The notes under the pieces are model-generated. The model had not been told where the DNA came from and made no database searches. It saw nothing but the letters and a program-made list of their open reading frames with translations. Below are positions 1 through 14,372 of a stretch of DNA of 64,000 bases, piece by piece; position 1 is the first letter of the stretch, and every line of letters starts with the position of its first letter. A program made the translations under genes and the position numbers. The stretch is from Diploscapter coronatus (lineage: Eukaryota > Nematoda > Chromadorea > Rhabditida > Rhabditidae): assembly GCA_964036155.1 (NCBI GenBank), contig OZ038422.1, positions 29,349,201 to 29,413,200 of the forward strand, in the 5' to 3' direction.

Positions 1-879
1 AAACGTTCTAGTTAGTAAATTTTGCAGAAAGAATCTTAAAATCGAGAAAACTAGAGATAAGGAAAAATAAGAAAAAGCCAAATTAACCCCGCTTTGAACT
101 GGGCAAAATCTCTTTGGGCAAAACTTTTCCGGCTTCCTTTCCAAAATCAACAAAATCAAAGAATGAACCCAAAATTTTAGCAAATTTCTCGTAAATTTAG
201 GGATTTTCAGTTAAATTTTCATTTCTTATCAGATTTTGAAAAAAAAATCAGAAAACTTTTAAAAATACTAAAGAATCTTTGAAACTTTCCAAGATGTAGA
301 ACTAATGATCTAAAGTTTCGCGGGGGTTGCAATCTTATAGCTCAATAAATTGCCCTTTAATTTTATCTTTCCTTCCTCTCCATCTTACTATTTTTCTTTC
401 TCTAACTCTTTCTGCCCTCTCAAAATCACATAGTCTTTCTTTTACACATCTTTTATTTACAGCCTTAACGGAACTTCGTCGTAGGTAAATTCACCCAGAA
501 TTAGAGAATCAAATATTCAAGAAGAAAGAATATCGAGAAATTTGCATATTTTGTATTCCCAAGATCTCGATTTTCCCAGAAAAAAGTTCAAAATGCCACA
601 ATCTTATCTTATCACTAAAATGATATAAATTTTGGAGAAAAATCAGGATTAAAGTCTGATTTTTGTTGTAAAATTTGTCCATTACAAAATCATTATTCTT
701 TAAAACCTAAGAAAAATTATGTAGTTCATAAAACCCAGTAGAAAAAACAGGAAAAATTCTAGGATTTTGAAATTTTTAGAGGGTCTAGTAAAAATCTAGA
801 AAAGAACAGAAGAGCTAATCATCACCATTTTTCCAACCTTTGATTTTAGTTTTCTTTTTAAATACAAAATAGAACTAAC

Positions 880-945
880 GTCCGGCGGCACAACCATCGG
901 TCTTCGGAATACGCGCAGCGAGAGGGCGATCGCTTTGAACTTCAT
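880..945 (-). CDS. Possible first coding exon of an unidentified gene running off the left edge
   Basis: A GC-rich island in AT-rich DNA. On the minus strand an ATG at 945 opens 22 codons (starting MKFKAIALSL, ending MVVPPD) that stop exactly at a good donor, GAC followed by GTTAGT. A TGA lies in frame upstream, so this is the first ATG of the frame. A TTTCAG acceptor-like site near 1062 could end a 5' UTR intron or receive a spliced leader. No acceptor-like CTGAAA was found between 1 and 860, so the next exon would lie outside the window. The peptide is basic and could be a targeting sequence, but I do not recognise it. It may equally be a chance open frame. Confidence 0.3.
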
Positions 946-3900
946 GTTGCCGTTGCCAAGTTTCGGTTGCCGAAATCGGTTTTTTTCAAATTCGGTTGCC
1001 AAAGTTGCTCAGCTTTTCGCCAACCAGTCACACGTTAGTGCCTCGTTTGAGAAATCATTTCTCTGAAATTGGAAAAATTAGTCTTAAAACCTTGAAAGAT
1101 TGTGTTTCAGGAATCCGATAAATTGAAATATTTTTTCAAGGGATTGATGTTTTGAGCATTAAGCTAGATTGAATAAGTTTCAAAGTTTCATTAATAAGAA
1201 AAGTTTTCAGAAAAGATAATTTTGACAAAGTCAAAGAATAAAAGAAAAACTAAAATCTCCTCTAAAATGAAAATAATAATTTGCTAAATCGCACAAATTT
1301 TGGCTTAGCCTATTTTCTTTAAATTAGGCAAAAACTCACCCCAGGCGGTTTTAAATGCCTAATCTTTAGCATAGGATTAGAGAACTTTCTCAGAATCTTT
1401 GAATGAGCAAAGTTGTTATAGGAAAAAATAGAGATGGACGAACTAAATTAAGGGTAGAAGTCTGAAGAAAATAAAAATAAAGACTCGGCACTCATCCCTT
1501 ATTAATATGTCCCAATATACTGAACGATTTTCTAATCCTATTTTTTAACATGGGATGATATAGTCGATAAAAAAGGAATCGAAAGAGAACTTATAATTTA
1601 CGTCAGCCGTTTTCCGTATATTTTAACATGGGGAGAGAAAAAGTCTGTCTGAATATATCTGAGACTAACTAATTTAGATCTCTTAAAGGATATGATTATA
1701 TGTACATTTAAAGATGCTAAATGATGGGGGTAGAGACGAGGAATTAGAAAATAAAAAATAGAAAATGATGAAAAGATGGCACCATGAAAATATGTATTTA
1801 GGTTTCTTTAGTTTATCGTATGAACACTATCAAATAATGAAAAAGTTTCTGAAAATAAATGGTTTTTAAACTTATTTGAATCAGGCTAGATTTTTGTTGA
1901 AACAAGAATTTTCGAAAATTTAGAGTGATTCTCAAAAAAAAAAAGTAATTTCTAAACATCTCATAACTTTTTCACCTATTTATGAAATTACATTTTCGAA
2001 AAAAAAAAATCTTCAAAACCAGAAAAAAATCAATTAAAAAATCGTGATAAAAATGCTATTTTTCTCAAAAATGATAAGGTCGAGTTTAACGTCATTAAAT
2101 CAAAAATAATTGACAATTTTATGATAAAAGGTGGGGGCAAAGCCTCAAAAAGTTGTTTTTAAAGATCGAACCTCAAAATTTAGAGAGTTAAAAATGGGAA
2201 GGAACAAATTTTCAAAATAAATTTGATCAACTTCGTGAAGAAATTAATGAAAAGGCGTGAAGGCAAATCTCGAAAATCCATTTTTTAAAAAGTTAACCCT
2301 TAGAAAACCCTCAAAGTTAATAAATTGTGGAAACAATAAAATAAACTTCAAGCGCATCTTCTGATAATTTGATAATATCACTATCTGCAAAAATAACCTC
2401 GAGGCGTCATCGAAAAATTAAAACGTGGGGCTGAAGAGAAAATAGCAAAAAGCGAAAAGAAGACAGATTACCTAAGGCCGCTCAGGTTTCTGATTTTTTA
2501 AGGATTTTTTGGACGAAAACTCACAAATGCATGACATAAGAGATGGGATTTCAAAAATCCTGGATAAATTGATCAAATTTAGCTAATTTTGAACTGGTGA
2601 TAAAAAAATTGCAAAAGAAGTTAACTTTGATAAATTATGGGAGAAAAATTCTTTATTTTCAGGGAAAGATCATTGATATCTTAGTCGAATCTTGGACACA
2701 GTATCAAAGGTGATCGGAGCTAAAGTTTCCAATTTCTAAAACTAAATTTATGAAACCTATACCAAACATTTCAAAACGATATTTGGCATTATAAAGTTGC
2801 TCCAGCTATTTTCAACTAACCCTATGAAAACCGACTTTTAATGACTTCCTGTGGAAATTTCGCTTTTAATTGCTTCAATTATCCACCACCCGCAATTAAT
2901 GCAAAGCACACTTTTGCACTTTTCACAAATTTCTGCAGTACGAAAAATATATCGTCTTTTAGAATGATTCTTTTCGGTTGTCAGAAATCAAGGAATAAAG
3001 GCTTTTTAACTCCGACATTTCTCTCAGTTTCATTTTGAAAATTGGTAATTCTCCTCCGAATTTGTAAAGAAGTATCGTTTCCATTTTTTCTCGTTAAAAC
3101 GGCAACAGATAACAAAGTTTGCTACCTCGATAAAAATGACCCCTTACAAGAGTTTTCTTGACCGTGAATCTCAGAAATCCAAAAATAAAGAAATAGTCTT
3201 CGAAACGAGAGAAAATAAGAAAGAAGAGAATATCCGTGAAAATTGTTCGGAATATTGAAAAATTCGGTTACTGATACCCGAAACTTCGCGGTAAAGTAAT
3301 AAGGAATAAGCATGGCTGCGTCCCCCGTAAACCGAATCAGGATAATGCAACTTGCCAAAACTTTCTCTCTATCGCCTCATAATAAAAGATAGACGAGTAA
3401 AACCGGCTGGCCTATTTTTACTTCCTTATGAATTTCAAGATCGGGCACAAAGATCTTCTTTTCGAATAAATTTTCTGGATGGTCAGAAAGGGTAATTTTC
3501 TGGGTCTGCAGCGAGAAAGTTATGCAGTCATACCTTACAGTAGAAATTTAGGAAAATTGAGTTTTTGAGGGAGCTCATTACGATGTTTCATGCAAAATTT
3601 TGATGAATTTAGAAAATTAGAATAAATGAATAATATGAAGGAAATCACTTTTTCGAAAGATAATTCTTAAGGGAAATGTGGTGTTGAATAATTTTTTTTT
3701 AAAAATTTGTTTAAATTATAATTTGAAAGTCTGATTCTACTAGACATTTTTAGAAATCAGTCTCATATCTATAAAAGGCGTATTTTTGTCGAAGAAAACA
3801 TTGCCCCGAAGAAACAGGGCGCCTTTCGAAAAAAATAAAAGAAGACCCCCGATAAATTGAGCCAATCAGAGCGAAATACAAGGGAAATTCATGAATCCGG

Positions 3901-5128
3901 CTCTGCTTAGACCGGAAAAATCGGACAAAAGTCGAATTAAACCGGAAAACCGAGATTTTCAATCTGTTCCAGATTTAAAAAATTATTATAGCCATTTTCC
4001 CTTGTCTATCTTTTATCATCGGATAAGAGATAAAGAATTTTCATAGAGAACTGAAGGCGGGGGTGGAGTTGACTTTGAAACGGCAAAAATGATAAAACTC
4101 TGGATTTCAAAGGATTGTCCCCAAAATTTAGAATTTTCGAAATTATGCACTTATGAACTTTTTGCCAAAAATTCGATATTTAGAAAATAGAGGATTTGAG
4201 CCTAGAATAAAATGTTTTTTCTCAAACTTCATCATTTTTTCTCCAAATTCTTCAAGAAAGAGTAGGTATGAAAATTTTCTCAAAAAAATTCGAATTTAGT
4301 ATGGAATCAAACGAGAAGTTCCGGGATTTTTGCATAAAAAATTTCGACCGGATATCCTTGTTTCTACTTGAATTTAGCATTTAGAGAAAAATCGAAACTC
4401 AAAATTTACCTACAAAAAATTGAGCGTTCGAAAAAAAATCTATTCCAGAATGCCAAGAACATCAAAATTTCCTTTTAGAGCTTTGTAAAATATCTATTCT
4501 CGCGAATTACTCAACAACTATTCCAGACGTTTTTAAAGATCTGCGTTGTATCAATGCGTAAGTGAAATTTTAGTCGTCTACATTTGCATTTCGAAAATCT
4601 ACCAATTAAAAAATGAAATATGAATTTGAGAGCTTTGCTAAAACGAATAAAGAAACGCAAATAAATTCAAAGGTTGAGCCGAGTGGAGTATGAAATTTGG
4701 AATATGAAAATAGCACTAGAAATAGGGCTAGGAAAAGTAAAGTAATAATAAAGGTAATAGGTAATTTCTGCCAAAAATGAATACATATTCTGTCATAAAA
4801 AGAAAAAAAACTAATAAGTACAATTTTAAAGAGCTTATAATTTTGAGAACAAAGTATCAGATTTTTAATGTAAACACTTTTGCAATGAATTGATAAAAAA
4901 TAGGATCAGGCTAGACTGAGAATATATCGGAGCACGTCAAAAATCCGAAACTACAAAGTGTTCGTAAATAAGAGGGCTGAAAGAAGCCGAGAAAGAGCAA
5001 ATAGCATTTGAAAATAGGATATCAAAAAGGCAAATAGCTTATAAAAACAAGATAATAAAGAAAAATGTTCCATTTTCATCTCTAACTCTACGAGTTTGCA
5101 ATAGAAAAGGCCCTCTCCTAGATATAAT

Positions 5129-5286
5129 GAGAATATTCCCGGAAATAGTGTTGGATTCAAATAGAGTTTTGAGAAAAAGAATTCGATTAGATAGTGTGAA
5201 GAAAATGGAGGAAGTTGGAGAAAACATTATTAGAGAGCTTGAAAAAGTGAGAATATTCGACGAAATAGTTTTAGATTTTCAGAGAG
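5129..5286. repeat. Degenerate 120-bp direct repeat, purine-rich
   Basis: GAGAATATTC at 5129 and again at 5249, exactly 120 bp apart. Each copy continues into a GAAATAGT core and then a purine-rich tail. About 38 bp align with mostly transition-type differences. The flanks (5160-5560) are also strongly purine-rich on the plus strand. It belongs to the GAAATA..GTA repeat family seen elsewhere in the window. Confidence 0.5.
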
Positions 5287-8200
5287 TGGAGAGTAAAATA
5301 TGATGGTTAGAGAGTACGAAAAAAGTGTAAAGACGCAGACAATCAGACAACCAACTCTTCGGACTTGCAGAGTGGATTAGCACCTCAGGCATGATGAGGA
5401 TGAGATCCAGTTAGGAAGTATTGAATAATGAGAGAGCATTAGAGAAATAAACTGTTAGAGAGAGGGAGAGAGGATATAATAGAAAGAGGAATAGAGAAGA
5501 AAAGTGATATGATAATAAGGCTTGTAAAAATTGATTTAAGTAAAAAATTACGCCAGCTGATTTTGATTCATATTCTTCATCACTAGACGAGAGAAAAGAC
5601 ATAAGAGTCTGCAGAAAGCGAAAAGCCCGTAAAATTATGTCAGTCAATTTTTATAGGCTACTCTTTATCGCTAGATTAGATGAAAAGCTGGATATTCAGA
5701 TTTGTAGGTCCAAAATGATAGCCTAATGAAAAGTAAGTAAAGACAAAAGCCTAACTTTGAATAAAAGATTCTTTTTAAAGAAAACAATAATTAATTAGAA
5801 TAGGCCAAAAGATATGATAATCCTAAGATAAAAGAAAAGATAGAAGCATTGCAATTTTAGAGAACGAAAAAGAAAGAAAGGAATTTAATCCTGATTGTGA
5901 GTTGTTTGTCAGCAATTTTATACGACAAAGTGTGACATCTAATCGAAGATGCTTTATCTCTTCAAGTCTGTGAAAGAGCTCGTACATCCATGATAAAATG
6001 ATAAGGTCAAACTAAAAGAATACTGTTTATGCCCGACGGATTGAGATTCCTAGCTTTCATTATTAGAGAAGAGATTTTCCAGCCTTCTACAATTTTCACA
6101 ATTACGCCAAAAGTATTATAGCCACTTTTCAAGATCTATCCTTTTATGATAAGATATTTTTCAAGTGTCTAAGAATTGCAGTTCGATCAAAGTAAAAAGT
6201 TATCACAACCATTTTAGCTCCTATCTTTATCCTTAGCCAAAGATTTCATAGCTAAATCCCCAATAAGGTCATGAAGAGATGTTAAACTTACAAACAAGTA
6301 GCATTAAAAACGTGAGATGGATTATTCACATCCTGAGGTATAATCCGAATTTTAAAGGGCATCGAAAAAAGATGTCTCTAGTCACGTGTATAAGAATAGG
6401 TCACGAAAATCGGCTAGGCTATAAGATAAAAGAACATTTCGTTCTGTAAAGAGTAAATCCTGTAAAGTCAACAATGTTCTACGACAAGAGTCTTACGACA
6501 AAGTTCATTGATTCATCGTTTTTCCTTCAAGAATAGATTTTGAAATTTACAACTTTCTAGAATTTTTAATGAAAATAGTAAGTAGGCTCAAGAATTGTAG
6601 AAAGTAGAGCCTGAATTTCCAAGCAAATATTATTTTCACGTGATTAAAAATCTGGCGTGAATTCAGTATTTGCGTAAAATCTAAAACTTGAAAATTGTGG
6701 GGGTGAAAGGGTGAAAAAGATGAACTGATCGAATTACCTGAAGAGTCAACTAAAAACTCACTATAGAAAAGAAACTGTTCGTTCCAGGAAAGAAAGATCG
6801 AATGGTTGAAAACACAAAACTACCTGGGTTAGTTGCAAAATTCTGGTAAAATTTGGGGCATTTATTTTAAATTAGTTAATATCAAGAAGTTTTCAAATCA
6901 AAAAATTAAAAACGATCAAAATGGATCGAATTACTTGACTATGTTTCAGATATTTATTAAATTCAGAGAAGTGAAAGATCTGGCCGACACCAAGAAGTTG
7001 AACACTCAAAAAATCAAAAGTAACCTAAATTGATTTGAAATGGCTCGAACATGTTTCAAAATTTCGTTAAACTTAGGTACGATTAGAATGAGAGACAGTG
7101 TTCGATGCAAGAAACCTCATAAACATTTTCCAAGAAAAAACTTCGGAATGACGAATGCTATTCTCGTCTTTTCGAGTGTCTACATAAGAAATTTCTGTCA
7201 ATCAAAATAGATACAGTCAATGTTATTAAAAGAAGTAATTTGAAAATGTTTCAAGGGATGGTTAAATTCCTGAACGATTACCAAAATTGATCAAATTTAG
7301 GTAAAGCAAGTTCTCGCGTAATTAGTCTACATTTCTTGAAAGTTGATCTATTTCTGAAGCGAGATAGCGCCGATAAAGTAGAAAAACGGGGTGAATTTTC
7401 CAAGAATCCGATAAAAATGCTGTCAAACGAAATACATTCTTGTTATTTCAAAACACGCTCGTGTTCTATCAGAAAATTCGCAAGTAAAAGCAATAAAAGA
7501 AAATTTGGAGCAGAAAAAATTCCGTCGCCTTGTCAATGTCAAGATGCGCATCCGAGTCCGGCTCAACTAAAAAGCCACCAACCTTGTAAAACAAAAATTC
7601 GAATTTTCGATATCCCAACCATTTTCTAGGTCCTATCCGTAGTCATAAAACTAGAGAGATTTGCCTTCTAAAGAGAAACCCCAAAATCCGATTGATATTT
7701 GATTTGGCTAGAATAAAGAAACCCTCTCGGCGCGCAGCAACTTTCGTAGAAAACTACTAAAATAGTGAATTTCTGCGAAAATCGACAACGAAATAGCGCA
7801 AAAATCGGGTTGATTGCATTATTTTTGACAAAAATAAACTAATTTTGACTTTTTCTCGATCGCCTAATCCACTGAGCCATTAGCCAATTGTCTAAAGTGA
7901 TTACAAACGAATCTTGGAAATTGGCAAAAATGGAACAGAATGTGAAATTCGACGGGACGAACAAAAAGCATGAGCAGAGATTGAATTAGTTCGAGGAAAA
8001 TGCGCGAAAATTTTCAGGGGAAATAATTATTTGTACGAATTTTTTCTCGGATAAAGCTTATTTCTATGTTATCGAGATCTGAGGAGGATCAAATTAAATA
8101 AAATCTTTATGAATTAAAAAAAAAATTGAATAATCACTTGGCTATTGAACAAAAATCCAAAATTAAGGGAAACCTCCAAACCATCCCCGTAGATTCTCGA

Positions 8201-8929
8201 AGGTTTGCCAAAAGTCTCGATTAGCTTACGCTTCTCTGGCTCAGCGAAGTAATGCAAAAAAAATCATGCGCTCCACGAGCAAAATAGAGGCAGTCAATTC
8301 ATTCAATTCTTTTTTGACTCATGGGAAAACGTGGAAAACAATTGATGGTTTTTAAAGGGTTCTAGATTTTCGATCTTTATAGATTTTCTAGATCTTGACT
8401 AGAAAGAGATAAAAAATATTAGATCAGGTAAACTTATTATACTTTGTTGATTTTCGGAAAAAAAATCGTTCAACATATTTAGTGAATCTTTAGAGGTTAC
8501 TAGATTTTTTATTCTAGTTCTAGAACAACGAAAACATTTAGATCAGAAAATTCAAACTGAAAAATGGTATAGGTTTTCATAGAATACTATTATTTGAGGG
8601 AAAAACGAAGATTTAGTCCTATCCTGGCACTCAGAGAACTTGCTACCTTTTCTATCATGGGGAAACAAAAGCAAAGACATGAAGATTCCAATGAGATACA
8701 TCACATACTACACCAGAAATTTGCCAAAGACTAAAATACTATCCCAATTCATTTGTGTTTTCCATTCATGACACAAAATTCGCAAGTTTGCATAATTGAA
8801 TTTGAATAAGTAAACCGTTTCCGGCTATTTTGGTTGCTGTAAAATGTAAGTTGCATCCTTTGGAAAAGAGTTTCAAGTTTTCAGAGAGTCCAGAGAAAAA
8901 AGTGGTCGCGCCACGAGGAGCTTCAATTT

Positions 8930-9190
8930 TGCCACTTCCCATCCTATTGAATCTCTATACTATTTCTTCCTCCTTTTATTTCTTTCTCTCTCCCTCCTTA
9001 ATTCGCATACTTTTTCTCGCTCGATGCCTTTTCAGTTAATTTGCGTCATTGTGTAGCTTCTTGCATGGGTTTTTGAAACAAGAAGGAAAAAGTTTTCTGT
9101 ATCTTTTCGCTCTATCTTTCACTATTTATTCTTTCTTTAACTTCATACTATCGCTTTTTCTCTTAAATTCCCACACTATTTCGTCAAAAT
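8930..9190. repeat. Pyrimidine-rich repeat cluster with TACTATTTC cores
   Basis: Pyrimidine-rich on the plus strand, with repeated TACTAT-type cores at 8958 (TACTATTTC), about 9121, 9148 and 9174, separated by TTTCTCTC-like runs. Same family as the clusters at 20.3-20.6, 31.1-31.2, 34.9-35.1, 46.3-46.5 and 49.5-49.9 kb. Confidence 0.45.
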
Positions 9191-12100
9191 GGTAACAATT
9201 GCATCATGGGCTCCCTCTTGAATTTTTGGTTCCCAGCCATTTTAGGTTAAAAGTGAATCCTTACATCATCTGAATTTCTGGTGACGTGCTTTGATGCGAA
9301 TCCTCCTTTTCTTTGCACACTTACAAAGGAGTCAATTACCGAGATGCCTTAGACCAATTTCTAACATTTTTAGAAATCGAGGAAGTATTTTTGAACGGGT
9401 ACGCAATTCAAAAATCAAAAGTGGCGAAAATTATAAGATAAGTCATTAAAGATCGAGAACAGTAAAGAGAGAATAGAATTTTAGCAATTTCATAATCCAT
9501 ATCAATAAAGCATATCAAAAAATGCCGATTCTTTTATCACTTCAAAATCTTCGAATGATACCATTCGTTGAGGTTAGAGACAACCTTCAAAATTTTCTAC
9601 TTTTGAAGCCTACAAAAACCTCGGAAACGGCAACATATCTCCCAAAAAAACACCTAATTTTTAGCCTTTGTTTGCAATTATCAGGCCTCTAAATCTTGCA
9701 AATTATCTAATTTGTTCTAATCGTTTCTAGAACGCTCTATTTTACGTCTAATTGCAGAAAACGCACAACATCAACGCATAATTGCGGAATCATGAGGCTT
9801 CGAATGCGCATTTTTTTCGTGAAAAAGTGGAGAATATTTTAGTTGGCTTTAATTTCCCTAGGCTTCTCATTATCTAATCTCGCGTATTTTTCTCATAGCA
9901 AATATTTTAGTTTTATATTCAACTTGAGGGGAATATTATTTAATTAGAAGAGGAGCAAAGATATTCTTACGTAAAAGAAATCTTTCAAATAGATAAGCGC
10001 AAAGAAATAAATTTACACAATATAATGAAACTAGAAAAATTCACGCATACCTAAAAAGTAAATGGAAGGAAAAGAAGTTGAACCTCTTAATTTTTAATGT
10101 CCTCTGGTAAGTAAAATGAGAAAGATCGTTTCAAAAATCCAACTTAAAATATCATAATCTAAAAATTAAGCTAAAAGAATAAATGCCCAAGCTTCTCTAC
10201 CTTTCGCTCCAAAAATTCTCTCGATTAATCAAATTCGCAACTTTCCAAAATTCCTGATCAAAAAGTCCTGCAAAATTCGTGTTTTACTCTTCGAAAAAAG
10301 TCCAGGCTCGGGTCCAAAGTCGCATGGATAAAACTAGCCGAAAAAACGGGATAAAATTGCCAAAAATGACGAGTTCACCGTGTTAAATTTTTCGTTTTGC
10401 ACCCGAACAAATTCGACCATGAAATTGAAATTCGACGGAATTTTCATCGCAAAGTTATCCTCCAGTGCAAAATTCGCCTTTTTCTCTGCAACATGAAACA
10501 TATTCAAAAGATTAAAATACCAAAAAACCGACTTCTAGAAAAAAAAATTATTCCAGCCTTTACGGAACGCTATCTCATTTATCATTGTGATAAAATTTAG
10601 GGATCAAATTCAGATCCATTCAAATATGCAAGCATCATATTCATAGAGGGTCTAAGAAAACGATAAATAGCAAAAATTCCAGAAGTTTGACAAAATGATT
10701 CTGATCTTTAGTATGTAGATTTCAGAGAACTTATAAAGAAGGACAAAGGTTGAAATAAGTGTTCTATGACATTTTTCAGCATAAATTTGTCTTCAAAGAA
10801 AAAATCCAATTTGAAAATATTCCTTTCAAAATTTTTATAAGCGCTCTAAAAAGATAGATATAAATTTTCCAAAATTAAAAATAATGAGTATTCATTCCAA
10901 AAATATTCGTTCCGGATATTTTTACCTATTTTCAGAGCAAACAAAGGTTAACGCGTAAAAGTTAGAAAAAGAGATATCCATAAAAGGCTCTCCCTTCGAG
11001 TAATGAAAAGAGGATTCATTAGAAACTCGCAAATGTCAGATAGGTAAGCGCAGCGGGGGTGGGCAAAAATAGAGCATAGCAGAAAAAGATTTAGAGATAA
11101 AAAAGTGGCATGAAGAGCGGGAATTCCTAGTTCGGATATTCAATGCCACATATCTAATCTGAGCTCTATTGCCTATGCCTTGTCACGAAATCACTCTATC
11201 GTGTTCGTTAACGAAGAAAAGCAGAGGCGCGACATGATTAAGAATGTTTACCGATTTATTCATAATCACAAACGAGGGATGGGATATTCGCCAAATAGTC
11301 TTTCGAAATTAGATCGAAATGAGCCTAAAATCGATATGGTATAGAGCTTTAGCCACGTCCACTGACAACTTGCAGTCATTGCGCAGGGAAAAGTTCTTTA
11401 TTGATGGACATTAGAGAGTGAGAATGGGAATTTTGCTAGAGTAAGATTTATATAGATAAAAAGGCCTCAAGATTATTCAAGTCCAAATGAAGTCTAGGTA
11501 AGATTTGCATAATAGAAAGAAATGACAGGTTTATTCAGAACGGAAAATCTAGCTGAATTTTGGGATTTTCAGATCCGATTTTACAAAATTGTTGGATTTA
11601 TCAACAAAATTTTTGCTTTAAATAAAATTTTTCAAAAGATAGATCGCCGATTAGAATATTTCAATTTTATCACTGATAATTGATAAGATATCAGAATAAG
11701 TCCATCCTAGTAAATCCGATTGTCTGGTTGAGATTAGCATATAAACATAGCTTTATCTAGCAACAGGCTAAAGATACTAGAGATCCTCTGAATATGCAAA
11801 ATGTAAAATGCGCGTAGAATAAGGAAGCAAACGAGAAAACGAGTAAACGAGGACATAAGTGGCTTCCTGCAAAAGATAAGATATCCCTTTAGAAAGAATG
11901 AAATTGATTGGCCTTAAATTTGCATTTCATTTGGATAAATATAGGCCAAATCTTCATGATAAGCGAAAAATACTAGTTCTTATCAATTTTTCAAATAAGT
12001 TTCAAGGCTTCGGTAAGTAAAGCTCGAATTTGCGGGATATGCTTTTAACTAACATGAAATATAAACAAGCTTGAAACTTGAAATTGCTAAGAATGATTAC

Positions 12101-13864
12101 AAATTTAGACAAGTTTCCAAGCGACCTTATATAACATTTTTCTATATTTAGTATTACAATGCACTCAATCAAATCTAATTTAGCAATAACTTTAGCATTC
12201 ACATTTTTTCTCTAAAATTCTCATTTTACTACGTAAAATATCCACACGAATTGAAAAAAACGAATAATTAGTCAGAAAAGTAGTATATTTTACTCTTTTA
12301 AAATAAATATTCATTCAAAAATGCCAAAAAGCGCATTTCTTTACGCAACAAATTCACAAATGAGCAATTAGTCAGGGAAAGCGGAATCTGGGAGAAGATT
12401 TTGGTGCTGATGAAAAGTCGCGTGGAAACGGCAGCGAGGGAGTAAAGGAGGCAGATCTCGAAGTCTCGAATATGGCCAAAGGGGAAAGCTCAGCAAACGA
12501 GGGAAGGAGAATGCGGGATGAGAAATAGAAAAAGTGAGGGTGGAGATATTACTAGAAGAGAAAATATATAAAAAAAAAAAAAAGGATGGGATAATTCTTG
12601 ATCAGAAAATAGTGATAAAAAATTATCTTTCTATCAGAAAAACAAACACAACATTAAATTATCATCTTATTGAAGCTTTCTAAAGAGAATATAATTTCTA
12701 TATTAGAAGTTCACAGAATATGTGGGAGGATTTTTTTTCGAAGAGTCTAGGATGGAAAAGATACGTACGTTTTAGAAGTTCAGTCTAATTCAAATAAATC
12801 TTAATTTATGAAGGATCTCTTATTTTCAATGAAGCAACCAAGAAATTAGTCCGCTAATTTCGCGATAAACAAGCGCTAATCGCTTTAAATTCAATTTTTC
12901 TATATTTCACGATAAATTCCCCAGACTTGGGACGTTTTCCATCGCAAATATCCCTTATGTGGTGAATTACCCCAATCAGTTTCGCACTACTATCCTTAAT
13001 AATGGGACGAGAGATGATGACGAATTTTTGCGGTGAAAAAGTTTCAAGACTGAAAGTCTCCCACCCTCAATCCAAAGTATTCACAACTGGTTACATGTAC
13101 AAATTAGCCTTTTCAATATTTAGGGTTTTGGCTACAAATTTTAAAATTTCTCATCTACAATGAGAAATACATTCAAAAACAATTCGGCCTATTTTCTAAA
13201 ACTTCAATTTTGTCTGAAGTGTGATTTACAGGGTAAGTTCTCACACTAAAGATCGAGATAAAAATTATGAGTTGTAGGCGGCTTTAGTCTAGGCTTAATT
13301 TTGTAGATTTTCACTACAATTTTCCGGAGGGATTCTAGTTTCTTCGTTTTGTTGGAAGAAAAGAAAAATTGAAATGTACCTGAATTGCCGCCAGTTCGAA
13401 GGCTCCGAAGTGACATTATGATGCCACATTTTGCGGATTTCGCGTCAAAGCGTCGCAAAATCGAAAGTTGACGTCATCTTGAAGCATCACTTCGAACATC
13501 TTCGTGACGATAAAACTGAAAAGCATTTTTGAGAAACTCGAACAATGGATTTTTAAAACTAATAATCTCGAACTATGATACTGACGCCTTGGCAAGTATT
13601 GAAAATTTAGGAGCTTTTGAAACTCATTTCATCAGTTTTTAATTTTTTCAAAGTGCATCTCCAGATTAAAGACAAAAATTTTAAAGCTTCCTTAACATGA
13701 GTTTAAGATTTTAAATTATCAAGATAATTGAAGAAACTATTGGACAATTGCCCAATTATCCAGGCGATTTCTAAGAAACTGATTTATTTCCCCGAAACCT
13801 ACCCATTTCAAACGCCTTTGAACCCGTCATGTATAGTTCCGTGTTGAGGGGAACTGCTGAAATT

Positions 13865-14372
13865 ATGCTAATTAGTTAATTAACCTGATAGTTAATTAAC
13901 TCTTGCGTTCAAAAAAGAGAACGATGGGTTTATTGCAAAGCCTCAAGCGTTCATGACATTCTTTCAGCTTTCATTTAAATTTCTGATAATTAGTCAATTA
14001 ATTAGCTAATTATCGTTAACTATCCCTAGCATTTACGGAAACTGCACGAAAGTCGTCCGATTTTCCTCTTAGCGTCGCGACACGAAAGACTGCAATTAAC
14101 TGAGTTAATTGGGGCGATAACTAGTCGCCTTTTGTAAAATACCGACCTATTTATCTCGTTTTTGAAAAATCATTTTCAGAAAAGATTATTATTAAAAAAA
14201 AGTGCGAGTGAAAAACCAGTGAATTTTACGGAAAATCTAGCTAATTAGGTGATAATTAGCGTGAAATTAGAATAAAGAAAAGAGAAATTGTGCAGATAAC
14301 ACAAGCATGACAGTAGAATAGCGGGCGAAAATCAACAAAATTAAAGAAAGAATTTTTTTAATTAGCTAATCT
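13865..14372. promoter_or_regulatory. Dense cluster of TAATTA/TTAATTAA words
   Basis: At least six groups of TAATTA or GTTAATTAAC-like words within about 500 bp, including a perfect 9-bp inverted repeat (GATAATTAG at 13985-13993, CTAATTATC at 14006-14014). TAATTA is the core bound by many homeodomain proteins, so this could be a distal regulatory element lying 1 kb past the end of the coiled-coil gene. In AT-rich DNA it could also be a degenerate simple repeat. Confidence 0.3.

Noticed and set aside
7336..7629. 97-codon plus-strand frame as a gene
   Set aside because: Composition is that of background, the start is not ATG in a supported context, and no domain or splice signals support it.
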